Shown here: in pieces, positions 1-6,977 of the stretch
Layout of the letters: each line of letters opens with the position of its first letter
Numbering within the stretch: the first letter of the stretch is position 1
NCBI GenBank assembly: GCA_910584195.1
Contig: CAJTYV010000036.1
Coordinates: forward strand, 1 to 21,154
DNA: 21,154 bases
Direction: 5' to 3'
Source of the DNA: an uncultured Ruminococcus sp.
GTDB taxonomy: Bacteria; Bacillota; Clostridia; Oscillospirales; Ruminococcaceae
Notes under the pieces: generated by a model
Told to the model about the DNA's origin: nothing
What the model saw: only the letters and a program-made list of their open reading frames with translations
The model's database searches: none
Program-made: the position numbers and the translations under genes

Positions 1-12
1 TCAAAAGGTATA

Positions 13-33
13 CCTTATGAGAATACCATAAGG
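13..33 (+). promoter_or_regulatory. Hairpin overlapping the ribosome binding site of the MBOAT gene
   Basis: CCTTATG (13-19) and CATAAGG (27-33) are perfect inverted arms around a 7-base loop. The right arm covers the first bases of the Shine-Dalgarno AGGAG (31-35) that serves the ATG at 44. A 12-bp palindrome, AAGGTATACCTT (5-16), overlaps the left arm. The geometry would allow partial masking of the ribosome site, but the stem is short and the function is inferred. Confidence 0.3.
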
Positions 34-43
34 AGTCACGCTC

Positions 44-1492
44 ATGCAGTTTAATTCCTATATTTTTTTGCTGATTTATTTACCAATTCTGGTATCAGGC
101 TACTTTATAACAAATAAACTAAATAATACCTTCGGGAAAATCTGGCTCACCATCGGCTGTGCTGTTTTCTATATTTATGGTGGATGGGCCAATACGATTA
201 TACTCGGACTAAGCATAGCACTTAATCTCCTTTTTGCATGGCTCATGACCAGAACGGACAAATGGAAAAAATGGCTCTTATCCACCGATCTTTTGGCCAA
301 TGTCGCCCTTTTATTTTATTACAAGTATTTTAACTTCTTTCTGTCAAACCTGAACACTATTTTTAAAACAGACTACCCTTCTCAAAAGATTCTGCTGCCT
401 TTGGGAATCAGCTTCTTTACCTTTCAGCAAATCATGTATATCGTTGCTGTATACAGGACGGAAATCAGCCGGATCAATCTGTCAGATTACCTGCTGAGCA
501 TATTATATTTTCCGAAACTCATTATGGGGCCTCTTATGGAACCAGGCGCCTTGATCGCCCAATTGAACGACTCTAACTTGAAAAAAGTAGATTGGGATCA
601 CATTTCCCATGGCCTGAAACTCCTGAGCTTCGGTTTGTTCAAAAAGCTGATACTGGCTGATACCTTTGCAAAAGCGGTCTCCTGGGGCTTTACCAATCTT
701 GAGTCGGCCACTTCCATGGACTGCTTTCTGGTGATGCTGTTTTATACCTTTGAAATCTATTTTGATTTCAGCGGATACAGTGACATGGCTGTAGGAATCT
801 CGGTAATGCTGAATATTAAATTGCCGATAAACTTCGATTCTCCTTATAAAGCACTCTCCATACGGGATTTTTGGAAAAGGTGGCATATTTCCCTGACCGG
901 GTTTCTGACAAAATACATTTACATTCCCCTGGGTGGAAGCAAAAAAGGAATATTGCGGACCTACATAAATACACTCCTCGTCTTCCTGATCAGTGGTATC
1001 TGGCACGGTGCAAACTGGACCTTTATTCTATGGGGAATACTACATGGCCTGCTGAGTGTCCTGGATAGAGTATTTGAAAAACAGAAGAAAAATCTGTCGG
1101 AAACGGTCAGATGGATGGGAACCTTTTTTGCCATAAACCTTCTGTGGCTTTTATTCCGGTCAGATTCCATTACGCAATGGCTGACCATATTGCAGAAAAT
1201 GTTTACCTTCGAAAACATGGCTGTCAGCGGCGGTCTGATTGCCACATTCGTTCTTCCGGAAGCAAAATTTCTGTTTCAGCTCTTCCGCCTGGAAGCACTG
1301 AACACTGCGGTAAGAGGCTTTTCCTTGCTGCTCTTCACACTGGGCTCCCTTGGCCTGTGCCTGATACCGGCAAATAATTACAGGCGCCTGGAAGAAAATA
1401 ACTGGCTGACAATGATTCTGGCTGCAATCGCATTTGTGTGGAGTTTCTTATGCCTGAGCAGCGAATCTGTCTTTGTATACTTTAATTTTTAG
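44..1492 (+). CDS. MBOAT family membrane-bound O-acyltransferase (AlgI/DltB/PatA-like)
   Basis: This 482-residue polytopic protein is of the length usual for AlgI/DltB-type MBOAT enzymes, which pass acyl groups across the membrane to an extracytoplasmic polymer. Visible signatures are IYFDFSGYSDMAVG (residues 238-251), FWKRWHISLT (277-286), YIPLGG (293-298) and the GIWHGANWTF block, whose His321 is the expected catalytic histidine. Hydrophobic segments run along the whole chain. AGGAG lies 8 bases before the ATG. The next gene on the same strand is an SGNH/DltD-like protein, the usual partner in polysaccharide or teichoic acid O-acylation pairs, so the two probably act together at the cell surface. 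The acyl group and acceptor cannot be read from the sequence. Family assignment is very secure; the AlgI versus DltB role is not, and no dltA or dltC is visible here. Confidence 0.95.
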   Translation: MQFNSYIFLLIYLPILVSGYFITNKLNNTFGKIWLTIGCAVFYIYGGWANTIILGLSIALNLLFAWLMTRTDKWKKWLLSTDLLANVALLFYYKYFNFFLSNLNTIFKTDYPSQKILLPLGISFFTFQQIMYIVAVYRTEISRINLSDYLLSILYFPKLIMGPLMEPGALIAQLNDSNLKKVDWDHISHGLKLLSFGLFKKLILADTFAKAVSWGFTNLESATSMDCFLVMLFYTFEIYFDFSGYSDMAVGISVMLNIKLPINFDSPYKALSIRDFWKRWHISLTGFLTKYIYIPLGGSKKGILRTYINTLLVFLISGIWHGANWTFILWGILHGLLSVLDRVFEKQKKNLSETVRWMGTFFAINLLWLLFRSDSITQWLTILQKMFTFENMAVSGGLIATFVLPEAKFLFQLFRLEALNTAVRGFSLLLFTLGSLGLCLIPANNYRRLEENNWLTMILAAIAFVWSFLCLSSESVFVYFNF

Positions 1493-1510
1493 ACACAGGT
1501 GAATGTAGCA

Positions 1511-1707
1511 GCTTTTTGCTCGTATCGCCGCTTGAAATACAGCGGCTCAATTCCAGTTTGCTGGCGCAAACTGCTCGCATACGCTGCGCTTTTTGCTCGT
1601 ATCGCCGCTTGAAATACAGCGGCTCAATTCCAGTTTGCTGGCGCAAACTGCTCGCATACGCTGCGCTTTTTGCTCGTATCGCCGCTTGAAATACAGCGGC
1701 TCAATTC
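1511..1707 (+). repeat. Tandem array of a 77-bp hairpin-rich repeat, about 2.6 copies
   Basis: Copies begin at 1511, 1588 and 1665 with a spacing of exactly 77 bp. The third copy stops after 43 bases, at 1707. The copies look identical over the shared part. Each full unit contains two perfect hairpins: GCCGCT/AGCGGC with an 8-base loop (1527-1546, 1604-1623, 1681-1700) and CAGTTTGC/GCAAACTG with a TGGC loop (1554-1573, 1631-1650). The array fills the space between the MBOAT stop (1492) and the SGNH gene start (1750), so it would be transcribed as an mRNA spacer if the two genes are co-transcribed. Since 77 is not a multiple of three and the array lies outside genes, it is not coding. Confidence 0.9.
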
Positions 1708-1717
1708 TGATTGGTAC

Positions 1718-1734
1718 GCTCGCCGAAGGCGGGC
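1718..1734 (+). promoter_or_regulatory. Short hairpin just upstream of the SGNH gene ribosome site
   Basis: GCTCGCC (1718-1724) and GGCGGGC (1728-1734) can form a 7-bp stem with one G-U pair and a GAA loop. It ends 3 bases before the purine-rich GGGGGTG (1738-1744) that serves the ATG at 1750. It could set translation of the second gene relative to the first, but this is inferred from position only. Confidence 0.3.
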
Positions 1735-1749
1735 TTAGGGGGTGTAAAT

Positions 1750-3348
1750 ATGAAATTAAATGCAAAAGTATGGATAGCAGGATACCTGATGCTGGTTCTG
1801 ATTCCCCTGGCAGTTGCGGGAATATGGGTTATACATGTGGATCCGTTTTTTCACTACCACAAACCTTATACAAGCGGATACTATTATATCCTGAATAATC
1901 AGAGAAGCCAAAATGACGGCATCTTAAAGCATTTTAACTACAACGCCGCGATCACCGGAACTTCTATGACGGAAAATTTCAAAACCTCTGAGCTGGATGC
2001 GCTGTTCGGCACTAAATCCGTAAAAGTACCTTATTCCGGCGGTTCCTATAAGGAGATAAACGACAGCTTGAAAAGCGCCCTCGCAAATAATCCGGAGCTC
2101 AAAACAATCATCCGCGGACTGGATATGTCACGCTTTATGATTGACAAAGATAACATGCGTTTCGATTTGGGAGAATATCCTGTGTATTTATATGATGATA
2201 ATCCCTTTAATGATCTAAAATATATCTTTAACAGAGACGTTCTGTTCACCCGTGTCTGGCCTATGATTACGGAAAATGATAAGGAAGATTTCAAGCCGGG
2301 AATCACATCCTTTGATGTCTATTCCAATTGGATGTCATCCTATACCTTCGGAGTCAAAACAGTCTGTCCGGAAGGTGTCACTGTGCAGGAAGCAGGGAAC
2401 CCGGTTCATTTAACCGATGAAGAAAAGAAAAACGTTGTGGGCACCGCCCGCCAGAACATCACTTCTCTGGCAGCCGAATATCCGGAAGTGACCTTTTATT
2501 ATTTCTTTACCCCCTATAGCATTGTATGGTGGAAAGACTATGTCGAAAACGGAACGATCTATAAACAGATTGAAGCTGAAGAACTGATCATCGAAGAAAT
2601 TCTGCAGTACAGCAATATAAAGTTATATTCCTTTAACACATTGACAAACATTACTGCAGACCTGAACCATTATAAAGACGACACCCACTATGGTTCCTGG
2701 GTGAACAGTCTGATGCTGAAATATATGAAAGACGGCAAATGCCTCCTTACTGCGGGTAATTATGAGCAATATCTGGCGGAAGAACTGGATTTTTATACTT
2801 CATATGATTATTCTCAAATAAACGGACAGGAGGATTATGAATATGATTATTATGCGGAAGCGCTGCTGAATCAGGAGATCAGAGGGGTTGCCCCCCTGCG
2901 CCTTCCAGGGGATCTTGCGGATCATATGGAACTGAACAATGCCGATATCGTTTCTGACCAGCATGGCGGTACAGCCGGGATCGCCTGCACAGGACGCTTG
3001 CAGCGGAAATCCCAAAGCGAAATTTCTGTAGCAGAATATCTCATTTCATCCGAATATGTGGGGGCCAGAATTACCGTCGACGACATAACGGACTACAGAC
3101 TCCTGGTATTTTACGGAATGAAAAACAGAGACCACGGACAGCCCGGCGTGTATATCTATGATGAACAGAATGCGCTTGTGGCAAGCTATGCTGTCTCGTA
3201 TCCGGAATTGGACAGTGAATGGCATCAATATATGATTGATGTCTCAAAGCTCTCCGGCAGGGTCACATTGATTTTTAACGGCGGTTATATAGATAATACC
3301 GGCGCCGCAGAGTCTCTGTATACATTCAGTGATATTGTTCTCTATTGA
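1750..3348 (+). CDS. Membrane-anchored SGNH/DltD/AlgJ-like O-acylation partner with C-terminal beta domain
   Basis: I chose the ATG at 1750 (532 residues) because GGGGGTG precedes it by 5 bases. An in-frame TTG at 1711 would add 13 residues with no ribosome site. Residues 6-28 form a single N-terminal membrane anchor, so the rest should lie outside the cell. GTSMTENF (70-77) matches the block I serine of SGNH-like acylation partners, with Ser72 as candidate nucleophile. NHYKDDTHYGSW (306-317) carries the late Asp-x-x-His pair (Asp310, His313). This is the pattern of DltD, AlgJ and AlgX relatives. From about residue 385 to the end there is an extra Gly/Asp/Tyr-rich, probably all-beta region resembling a carbohydrate-binding jelly roll, which ordinary DltD proteins lack. 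With the upstream MBOAT it probably completes acyl transfer to a surface polymer. Substrate unknown. Confidence 0.8.
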   Translation: MKLNAKVWIAGYLMLVLIPLAVAGIWVIHVDPFFHYHKPYTSGYYYILNNQRSQNDGILKHFNYNAAITGTSMTENFKTSELDALFGTKSVKVPYSGGSYKEINDSLKSALANNPELKTIIRGLDMSRFMIDKDNMRFDLGEYPVYLYDDNPFNDLKYIFNRDVLFTRVWPMITENDKEDFKPGITSFDVYSNWMSSYTFGVKTVCPEGVTVQEAGNPVHLTDEEKKNVVGTARQNITSLAAEYPEVTFYYFFTPYSIVWWKDYVENGTIYKQIEAEELIIEEILQYSNIKLYSFNTLTNITADLNHYKDDTHYGSWVNSLMLKYMKDGKCLLTAGNYEQYLAEELDFYTSYDYSQINGQEDYEYDYYAEALLNQEIRGVAPLRLPGDLADHMELNNADIVSDQHGGTAGIACTGRLQRKSQSEISVAEYLISSEYVGARITVDDITDYRLLVFYGMKNRDHGQPGVYIYDEQNALVASYAVSYPELDSEWHQYMIDVSKLSGRVTLIFNGGYIDNTGAAESLYTFSDIVLY

Positions 3349-3382
3349 AGCCAAAGCTATAAAGCAATGGCAGACACATTTT

Positions 3383-3430
3383 AAGGGAAAGATGCCTCTC
3401 CGTGAAGACTCCGTTAGACCTCTTTCCCTT
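3383..3430 (+). terminator. Perfect 10-bp inverted repeat after the acylation genes, possible terminator
   Basis: AAGGGAAAGA (3383-3392) and TCTTTCCCTT (3421-3430) are exact inverted arms 28 bases apart, beginning 35 bases after the SGNH stop codon. No uridine run follows on either strand, so it is not a textbook intrinsic terminator. It sits between two genes transcribed towards each other, where a bidirectional terminator or transcript stabiliser would be expected. Confidence 0.35.
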
Positions 3431-3471
3431 CTGTGACCAGTCCGTTATTTCAAAAGCCTGTATTATCCGGT

Positions 3472-3636
3472 CTGGCAAATTAATATCCGCTTCTCTTAAA
3501 AGCCAAAGCCGTACTTCCAGATTCCGTCCCGGCGTTTTGCTTCTCGTTCAGATATCTTAAATTCATCCGCCAATTTCCCATCCAACAATAAATCCTGTTC
3601 CATCTGACCGATCAGTACATGCCTCCATTCAAAGGC
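3472..3636 (-). pseudogene. Decayed tandem copies of the 3' tail of the adjacent AAA/PD-(D/E)XK gene
   Basis: On the minus strand the intact gene ends KYGFAFEGKQVLIG then stop. Just beyond that stop, at 3604-3636, reading gives AFEWRHVLIGQ, where the stop has become Gln. Further on, at 3472-3520, it gives WKYGFGF, stop, EKRILICQ. The DNA repeats with an offset of about 180 bp (TAATATCCGC at 3481-3490 against TAATACCTGC at 3660-3669). Flanking noncoding bases are also repeated: the stretch around 3431-3473 resembles 3604-3652. These are remnants of at least two further copies of the gene's 3' end, left by old duplication or by deletion of neighbouring paralogues. No start codon or complete domain remains. 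Together with the inverted repeat at 3383-3430 they fill the roughly 300-base gap. Confidence 0.65.
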
Positions 3637-3650
3637 CGGTACTATTCGGT

Positions 3651-5390
3651 CTAACCGATTAATACCTGCTTTCCCTCAAAAGCAAAACCATATTTCCGGA
3701 TTCTCTCCGCCGGGATCCCCTTTTTACGCAGAATGGTTTCATACTGCATTTTCTCGATCTGGGCCAGAGCGGATTCCACTCCCTCTTCCAGGCTCTCCTT
3801 TTTCCTGGAGTTGACTACCTTGAATTCGATAATAATCGCATCTCTTTCGCGATTATTTATGGCGGCATTTCTTCCCGAATGACCCGGCATCTCCTTTATC
3901 CCTGCCGTTTTCGGCTCCAATATAATATCATATCTGCCATATCCGCTCTCCCCATTTGAGGTCAGGACATAGCGGTCTTTTAGCTCCACCAGCAGTCCCA
4001 GCACAAAACCATGATAGAACCGCTCGGGATGTGTCCTTTCCGACGGCTTCGTCCCGCCGTCGAAGCTGCTGAACAATTCACAGGCGATATCACTCATATA
4101 GCCGTTCATGTCCTCCAGATTACCCGCCAGCAATGCCCTGACAAATTGATTATAGTCACCCGCGCATCTGCCGAACCACCCGCGGATCAGACGCTCGAAC
4201 ATCAGCCGCACTTCATTATTGGTCAGCGACAGCTCGTATTCATACTCACCGGACTCTTCATTCTGGACACAGGATTCCGCCTTCAGATATCCGCTGGCCA
4301 GAAGCAGGCTCCAGATGGCGTTTTCGTCCTGGTCTAATTGTGTGAAGACAACCTGTTCGTCGATCTGAGCATACAGCTTTCCTCCTGTCAGCAGGTTCTC
4401 CATGATCCGCTTCACTTCCGGAACAGACTGCCTGATCAGTGTCCCCACCAGGCCGTTGGAGCTGGTGTTGGCCCAGTAAGGTCTTAATTGCCCTTTGTCC
4501 AGATAATTAATAATTGACCATGGATTGTAAATATCACTCTGCTTTCCAAAGACAAAACCGTCATACCAATATTTCACCGACCTCATTTCCTCTTCCCTGC
4601 TGAATTCTTCCAGAGAAGCATATACCTCTTCTTCTGTAAATCCAAATACATCTTCATACTTCTGAATAGTAGATGTGACCACCTCCAGATGGTTTAAATC
4701 TGAAAAAATGGACTCCTTACTGATCCGCGTTACCCCTGTCATAATGGCCCGTTCCAGATAAGGATTGGTCTTAAAGGTGGAATTGAACAGGCTCCGGATA
4801 AACGCTGCCATCTCCTCCCAATACCCATAGATATAAGCTTCCTGCATGGGCGTATCGTATTCATCCAGCAATATAATCACCTTTTTGCCGTAATAGCGGG
4901 AGAGATACTCCGACAGGATATTCAGGGATTTAGACGCAAGGTAATCTTCCATTTCTGCCGATATAGCCCTGTATTCCTGCTTTTCATCTTCGTTTAAAAG
5001 CCCGCTTTCCAGCAAAAAATCGTATTTATTATATAAACTGTTAATCAGATGGCATATCTTTTTTCGAGTGTCGGAAAAGGAGATCTCTTTTATATCCGCA
5101 AAGCTGAGAAAAATCACAGGATAGCTGCCCTGAAGGCCCCGGTATTTTTCTTCCTTCCAGATCGCAAGATTCCCGAACAAATCCCCTCTGCCCGCATAAT
5201 CTACAGAAAAGAAGTGATCCAGCATACTCATGGTCAGGGTCTTGCCAAAACGGCGGGGACGGGTTATCAGGGTCACGTCGTCATAGCTTTCCCACCATTC
5301 CTTTATAAATGCTGTCTTGTCTACGTAAAAGCAATTGTTTTCTATTATTTTCCCGAAGCTCTGTATTCCGATTCCTACGGTCCTTGCCAT
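3651..5390 (-). CDS. AAA-ATPase-like protein with C-terminal PD-(D/E)XK nuclease-like domain
   Basis: This 579-residue protein matches the common gut-bacterial architecture of an AAA-ATPase-like domain (the former DUF1703-associated family) plus a C-terminal PD-(D/E)XK domain. The N-terminus shows the typical FYVDKT (21-26), then a Walker A-like RPRRFGKTL (44-52, Lys50) and a Walker B-like IILLDEYDTP (172-181). The nuclease-like core is GRYDIIL (Asp488) followed by IIIEFKV (Glu522, Lys524). Length is full for the family. GGGAGGTGGG lies directly before the ATG, and a clear promoter lies at 5446-5474, so it is its own transcription unit although on the same strand as the polysaccharide operon. 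The family occurs in many paralogous copies per genome, and its cellular role is not established. I see no reason to link it to glycan synthesis. Remnants of related 3' ends lie just downstream. Confidence 0.9.
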   Translation of the reverse strand: MARTVGIGIQSFGKIIENNCFYVDKTAFIKEWWESYDDVTLITRPRRFGKTLTMSMLDHFFSVDYAGRGDLFGNLAIWKEEKYRGLQGSYPVIFLSFADIKEISFSDTRKKICHLINSLYNKYDFLLESGLLNEDEKQEYRAISAEMEDYLASKSLNILSEYLSRYYGKKVIILLDEYDTPMQEAYIYGYWEEMAAFIRSLFNSTFKTNPYLERAIMTGVTRISKESIFSDLNHLEVVTSTIQKYEDVFGFTEEEVYASLEEFSREEEMRSVKYWYDGFVFGKQSDIYNPWSIINYLDKGQLRPYWANTSSNGLVGTLIRQSVPEVKRIMENLLTGGKLYAQIDEQVVFTQLDQDENAIWSLLLASGYLKAESCVQNEESGEYEYELSLTNNEVRLMFERLIRGWFGRCAGDYNQFVRALLAGNLEDMNGYMSDIACELFSSFDGGTKPSERTHPERFYHGFVLGLLVELKDRYVLTSNGESGYGRYDIILEPKTAGIKEMPGHSGRNAAINNRERDAIIIEFKVVNSRKKESLEEGVESALAQIEKMQYETILRKKGIPAERIRKYGFAFEGKQVLIG

Positions 5391-5445
5391 AACCCACCTC
5401 CCTGTTCCCTGTGCTGAGTCTTGCCGCCAGGATGATTATGCTTCT

Positions 5446-5474
5446 ATCATAGCATTTGCGGGAAGGTTTCGCAA
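5446..5474 (-). promoter_or_regulatory. Predicted sigma-A promoter of the AAA/PD-(D/E)XK gene
   Basis: Read on the minus strand, TTGCGA (5469-5474) is followed after exactly 17 bases by TATGAT (5446-5451). A TG one base upstream of the -10 box makes it an extended -10. It ends 55 bases before the ATG at 5390, leaving room for a short leader. This is the clearest housekeeping-type promoter I noticed in the window. Confidence 0.6.
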
Positions 5475-5487
5475 GCAGCAAGGGAAA

Positions 5488-5513
5488 ATTTGAAGTATGG
5501 CCTGTTTTCAAAT
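5488..5513 (-). terminator. Weak stem-loop after the polysaccharide operon, possible terminator
   Basis: ATTTGAA (5507-5513 read on the minus strand) pairs perfectly with TTCAAAT (5488-5494) across a 12-base loop, and is followed by TTT then CCC. It begins 16 bases past the stop of the last operon gene. The stem is AT-rich and the uridine run is short, so efficiency would be low. Transcripts may read on into the AAA gene. Confidence 0.3.
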
Positions 5514-5528
5514 CAGCAAGCTTTTTAT

Positions 5529-6869
5529 TTAATCTATCTCTATCATATTCTTTCGATTATTAAACTCATCAATAACATCGCAAATAGCTTCAGATATCAC
5601 TTCTGAAACATAACTCATGTTTCGGCCAGACTCTACAGCCTTCGCAAATGCAACAATCTCGTATCTGATACCTTCTCCATCTAATTGATAGAAAAATCGT
5701 TTGTTCTCTTCAGGATTTTCATAACGGACTTCAAAATAATCCGTCTTCCACCATGGCGCCGGTACATATATGTATCCCTTCGTACCTGCAATGATCAGTT
5801 CCCCCTCCGCCTTTGCCCCCTTCGCAACCTTGACAGACGCAACCCCTGACGGATAAACAAAATCAATTTTTGTAAAAGCATCTATATTTTCATCTTTGTT
5901 TTGAAACTTTGTGTAAAACACTTTATTCCTGTAATCAGTTCCAAAGATCTGAAATACAGGCAGCAATGCTGCAGGGGCCCAGCCGCACATACTGTTCCAC
6001 TTCTTTGAGAGATCGGTTCCCTCAATCGAAATGCCGTCACGGAGACTTGTACATACGGCATCAACCGAAACTACTTTTCCTATCTTTCCGCCCTTTGCCA
6101 TAAGCAGCAGACGTTCATAAGCGGTAGAATACGCGGTCTTAATGGCATCCATTAAAATTAGATTCTTTGCCGCAGCCAATGCGTATAATTCTTTGCACTG
6201 CTCTTTTGTATAAGCCACCGGCGATTCACAAAGAACATGTTTCCCTGCCATAAGTGCTTTTTTCGTATGCCCATAATGTTTCTCAGGCTTTGATATGATA
6301 TAGAAAGCATCAACATTATCCCGTAACTCATCATAGTTATCAGTATAGAGCAAATCCGGGACTTTCGGCCCGTCTCCAGGATGAGGGGCATATACTCCTA
6401 CAATTTCCACACCATTCACATATTTTGATTCTTTTATGAATTTAGTGAGAAAGACAGCTGTACCAACCAATCCGATCTTGAGCTTTCTCTTCTCTGCCCT
6501 CACTTCGGAACTGGAAACGCCCTCTGTTCTTGGAAGGTAAACAACTCTGCAGAATTCATTAAGATAATCAAAGCAGCCAGCCCAATCAGAGCCAACAGTA
6601 AAAATATCTACATTAAGTCTTCGGATATCATCGATTTTTTGTCCCTCATACTCTTCGACTATAATCTCATCGGCAATACCTGTTTCTTTAATTGCTGCGA
6701 TACGTTCCATTAGTGACTGCTGATTATTGATTTTCCCCCTACTCTTGTCATAATCATCCGAGGTGACACCAACAATCAAATAATCTCCCAGTGCCTTTGC
6801 TCTGTCCAATAACCTGATATGGCCATAATGGAGCATATCGTATGTTCCATACGTAATTACCTTAACCAT
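5529..6869 (-). CDS. TagD-like cytidylyltransferase fused to a Gfo/Idh/MocA-type oxidoreductase
   Basis: I start at the ATG at 6869 (446 residues), which has GGGAG 7 bases upstream and begins directly with the conserved fold. The frame stays open to a TTG at 6968, but that has no suitable ribosome site. Residues 1-125 are a nucleotidyltransferase very like glycerol-3-phosphate cytidylyltransferase: GTYDMLHYGH (8-17, HxGH), GSDW (93-96) and RTEGVSSS (114-121). From about residue 130 a Rossmann domain starts with KIGLVG (131-136), followed by a Gfo/Idh/MocA-like body. The usual EKP catalytic motif reads ESP here (CESPVAY, 214-220), so the lysine is missing. The protein probably makes a CDP-linked small alcohol and may reduce or oxidise it or its precursor. 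It is the last operon gene, next to an aminotransferase, and TagF-like and LicD-like transferases lie in the same operon. Domain identity is firm; substrate is inferred. Confidence 0.85.
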   Translation of the reverse strand: MVKVITYGTYDMLHYGHIRLLDRAKALGDYLIVGVTSDDYDKSRGKINNQQSLMERIAAIKETGIADEIIVEEYEGQKIDDIRRLNVDIFTVGSDWAGCFDYLNEFCRVVYLPRTEGVSSSEVRAEKRKLKIGLVGTAVFLTKFIKESKYVNGVEIVGVYAPHPGDGPKVPDLLYTDNYDELRDNVDAFYIISKPEKHYGHTKKALMAGKHVLCESPVAYTKEQCKELYALAAAKNLILMDAIKTAYSTAYERLLLMAKGGKIGKVVSVDAVCTSLRDGISIEGTDLSKKWNSMCGWAPAALLPVFQIFGTDYRNKVFYTKFQNKDENIDAFTKIDFVYPSGVASVKVAKGAKAEGELIIAGTKGYIYVPAPWWKTDYFEVRYENPEENKRFFYQLDGEGIRYEIVAFAKAVESGRNMSYVSEVISEAICDVIDEFNNRKNMIEID

Positions 6870-6896
6870 TTCTGTCTCCCATGTCACATTGACGGT

Positions 6897-6919
6897 CTGC
6901 TGTCCACATTGTACAGCAG
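6897..6919 (-). promoter_or_regulatory. Hairpin in the leader of the cytidylyltransferase fusion gene
   Basis: CTGCTGT and ACAGCAG form perfect 7-bp arms around a 9-base loop, inside the 108-base space between the aminotransferase stop (6978) and the ATG at 6869. This is the largest intergenic gap in this part of the operon. No terminator-like T run follows, so a processing or stabilising role is as likely as attenuation. Confidence 0.25.
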
Positions 6920-6977
6920 CTTCTACGCCTGTACATCCCTCGTTTCCGATGTTTCCCGCTTTTTTCAATGTCCTGTC

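Noticed and set aside
503..1006. 167-codon open frame on the minus strand inside the MBOAT gene
   Set aside because: It lies fully opposite a clearly conserved membrane enzyme and shows no recognisable domain.
1511..1707. Repeats considered as a CRISPR array
   Set aside because: The units are continuous 77-bp tandem copies with no unique spacers, and no cas genes are visible.
1711..1749. TTG start for the SGNH gene, 13 codons upstream
   Set aside because: It has no ribosome site, starts right after the repeat array, and the ATG at 1750 has GGGGGTG at a suitable distance.
1547..1898. Open frames on both strands running through the 77-bp repeats
   Set aside because: They exist because the repeat unit has few stops. 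The repeated peptides shift frame with each 77-bp unit, and part of the plus-strand frame overlaps the SGNH gene.
3651..5390. AAA/PD-(D/E)XK protein as an anti-phage defence gene
   Set aside because: The architecture is common and multi-copy in gut anaerobes with no established role, and no other defence gene stands nearby.
6870..6968. TTG start adding 33 residues to the cytidylyltransferase fusion
   Set aside because: The added residues precede the normal beginning of the nucleotidyltransferase fold, and the ATG at 6869 has GGGAG 7 bases upstream.
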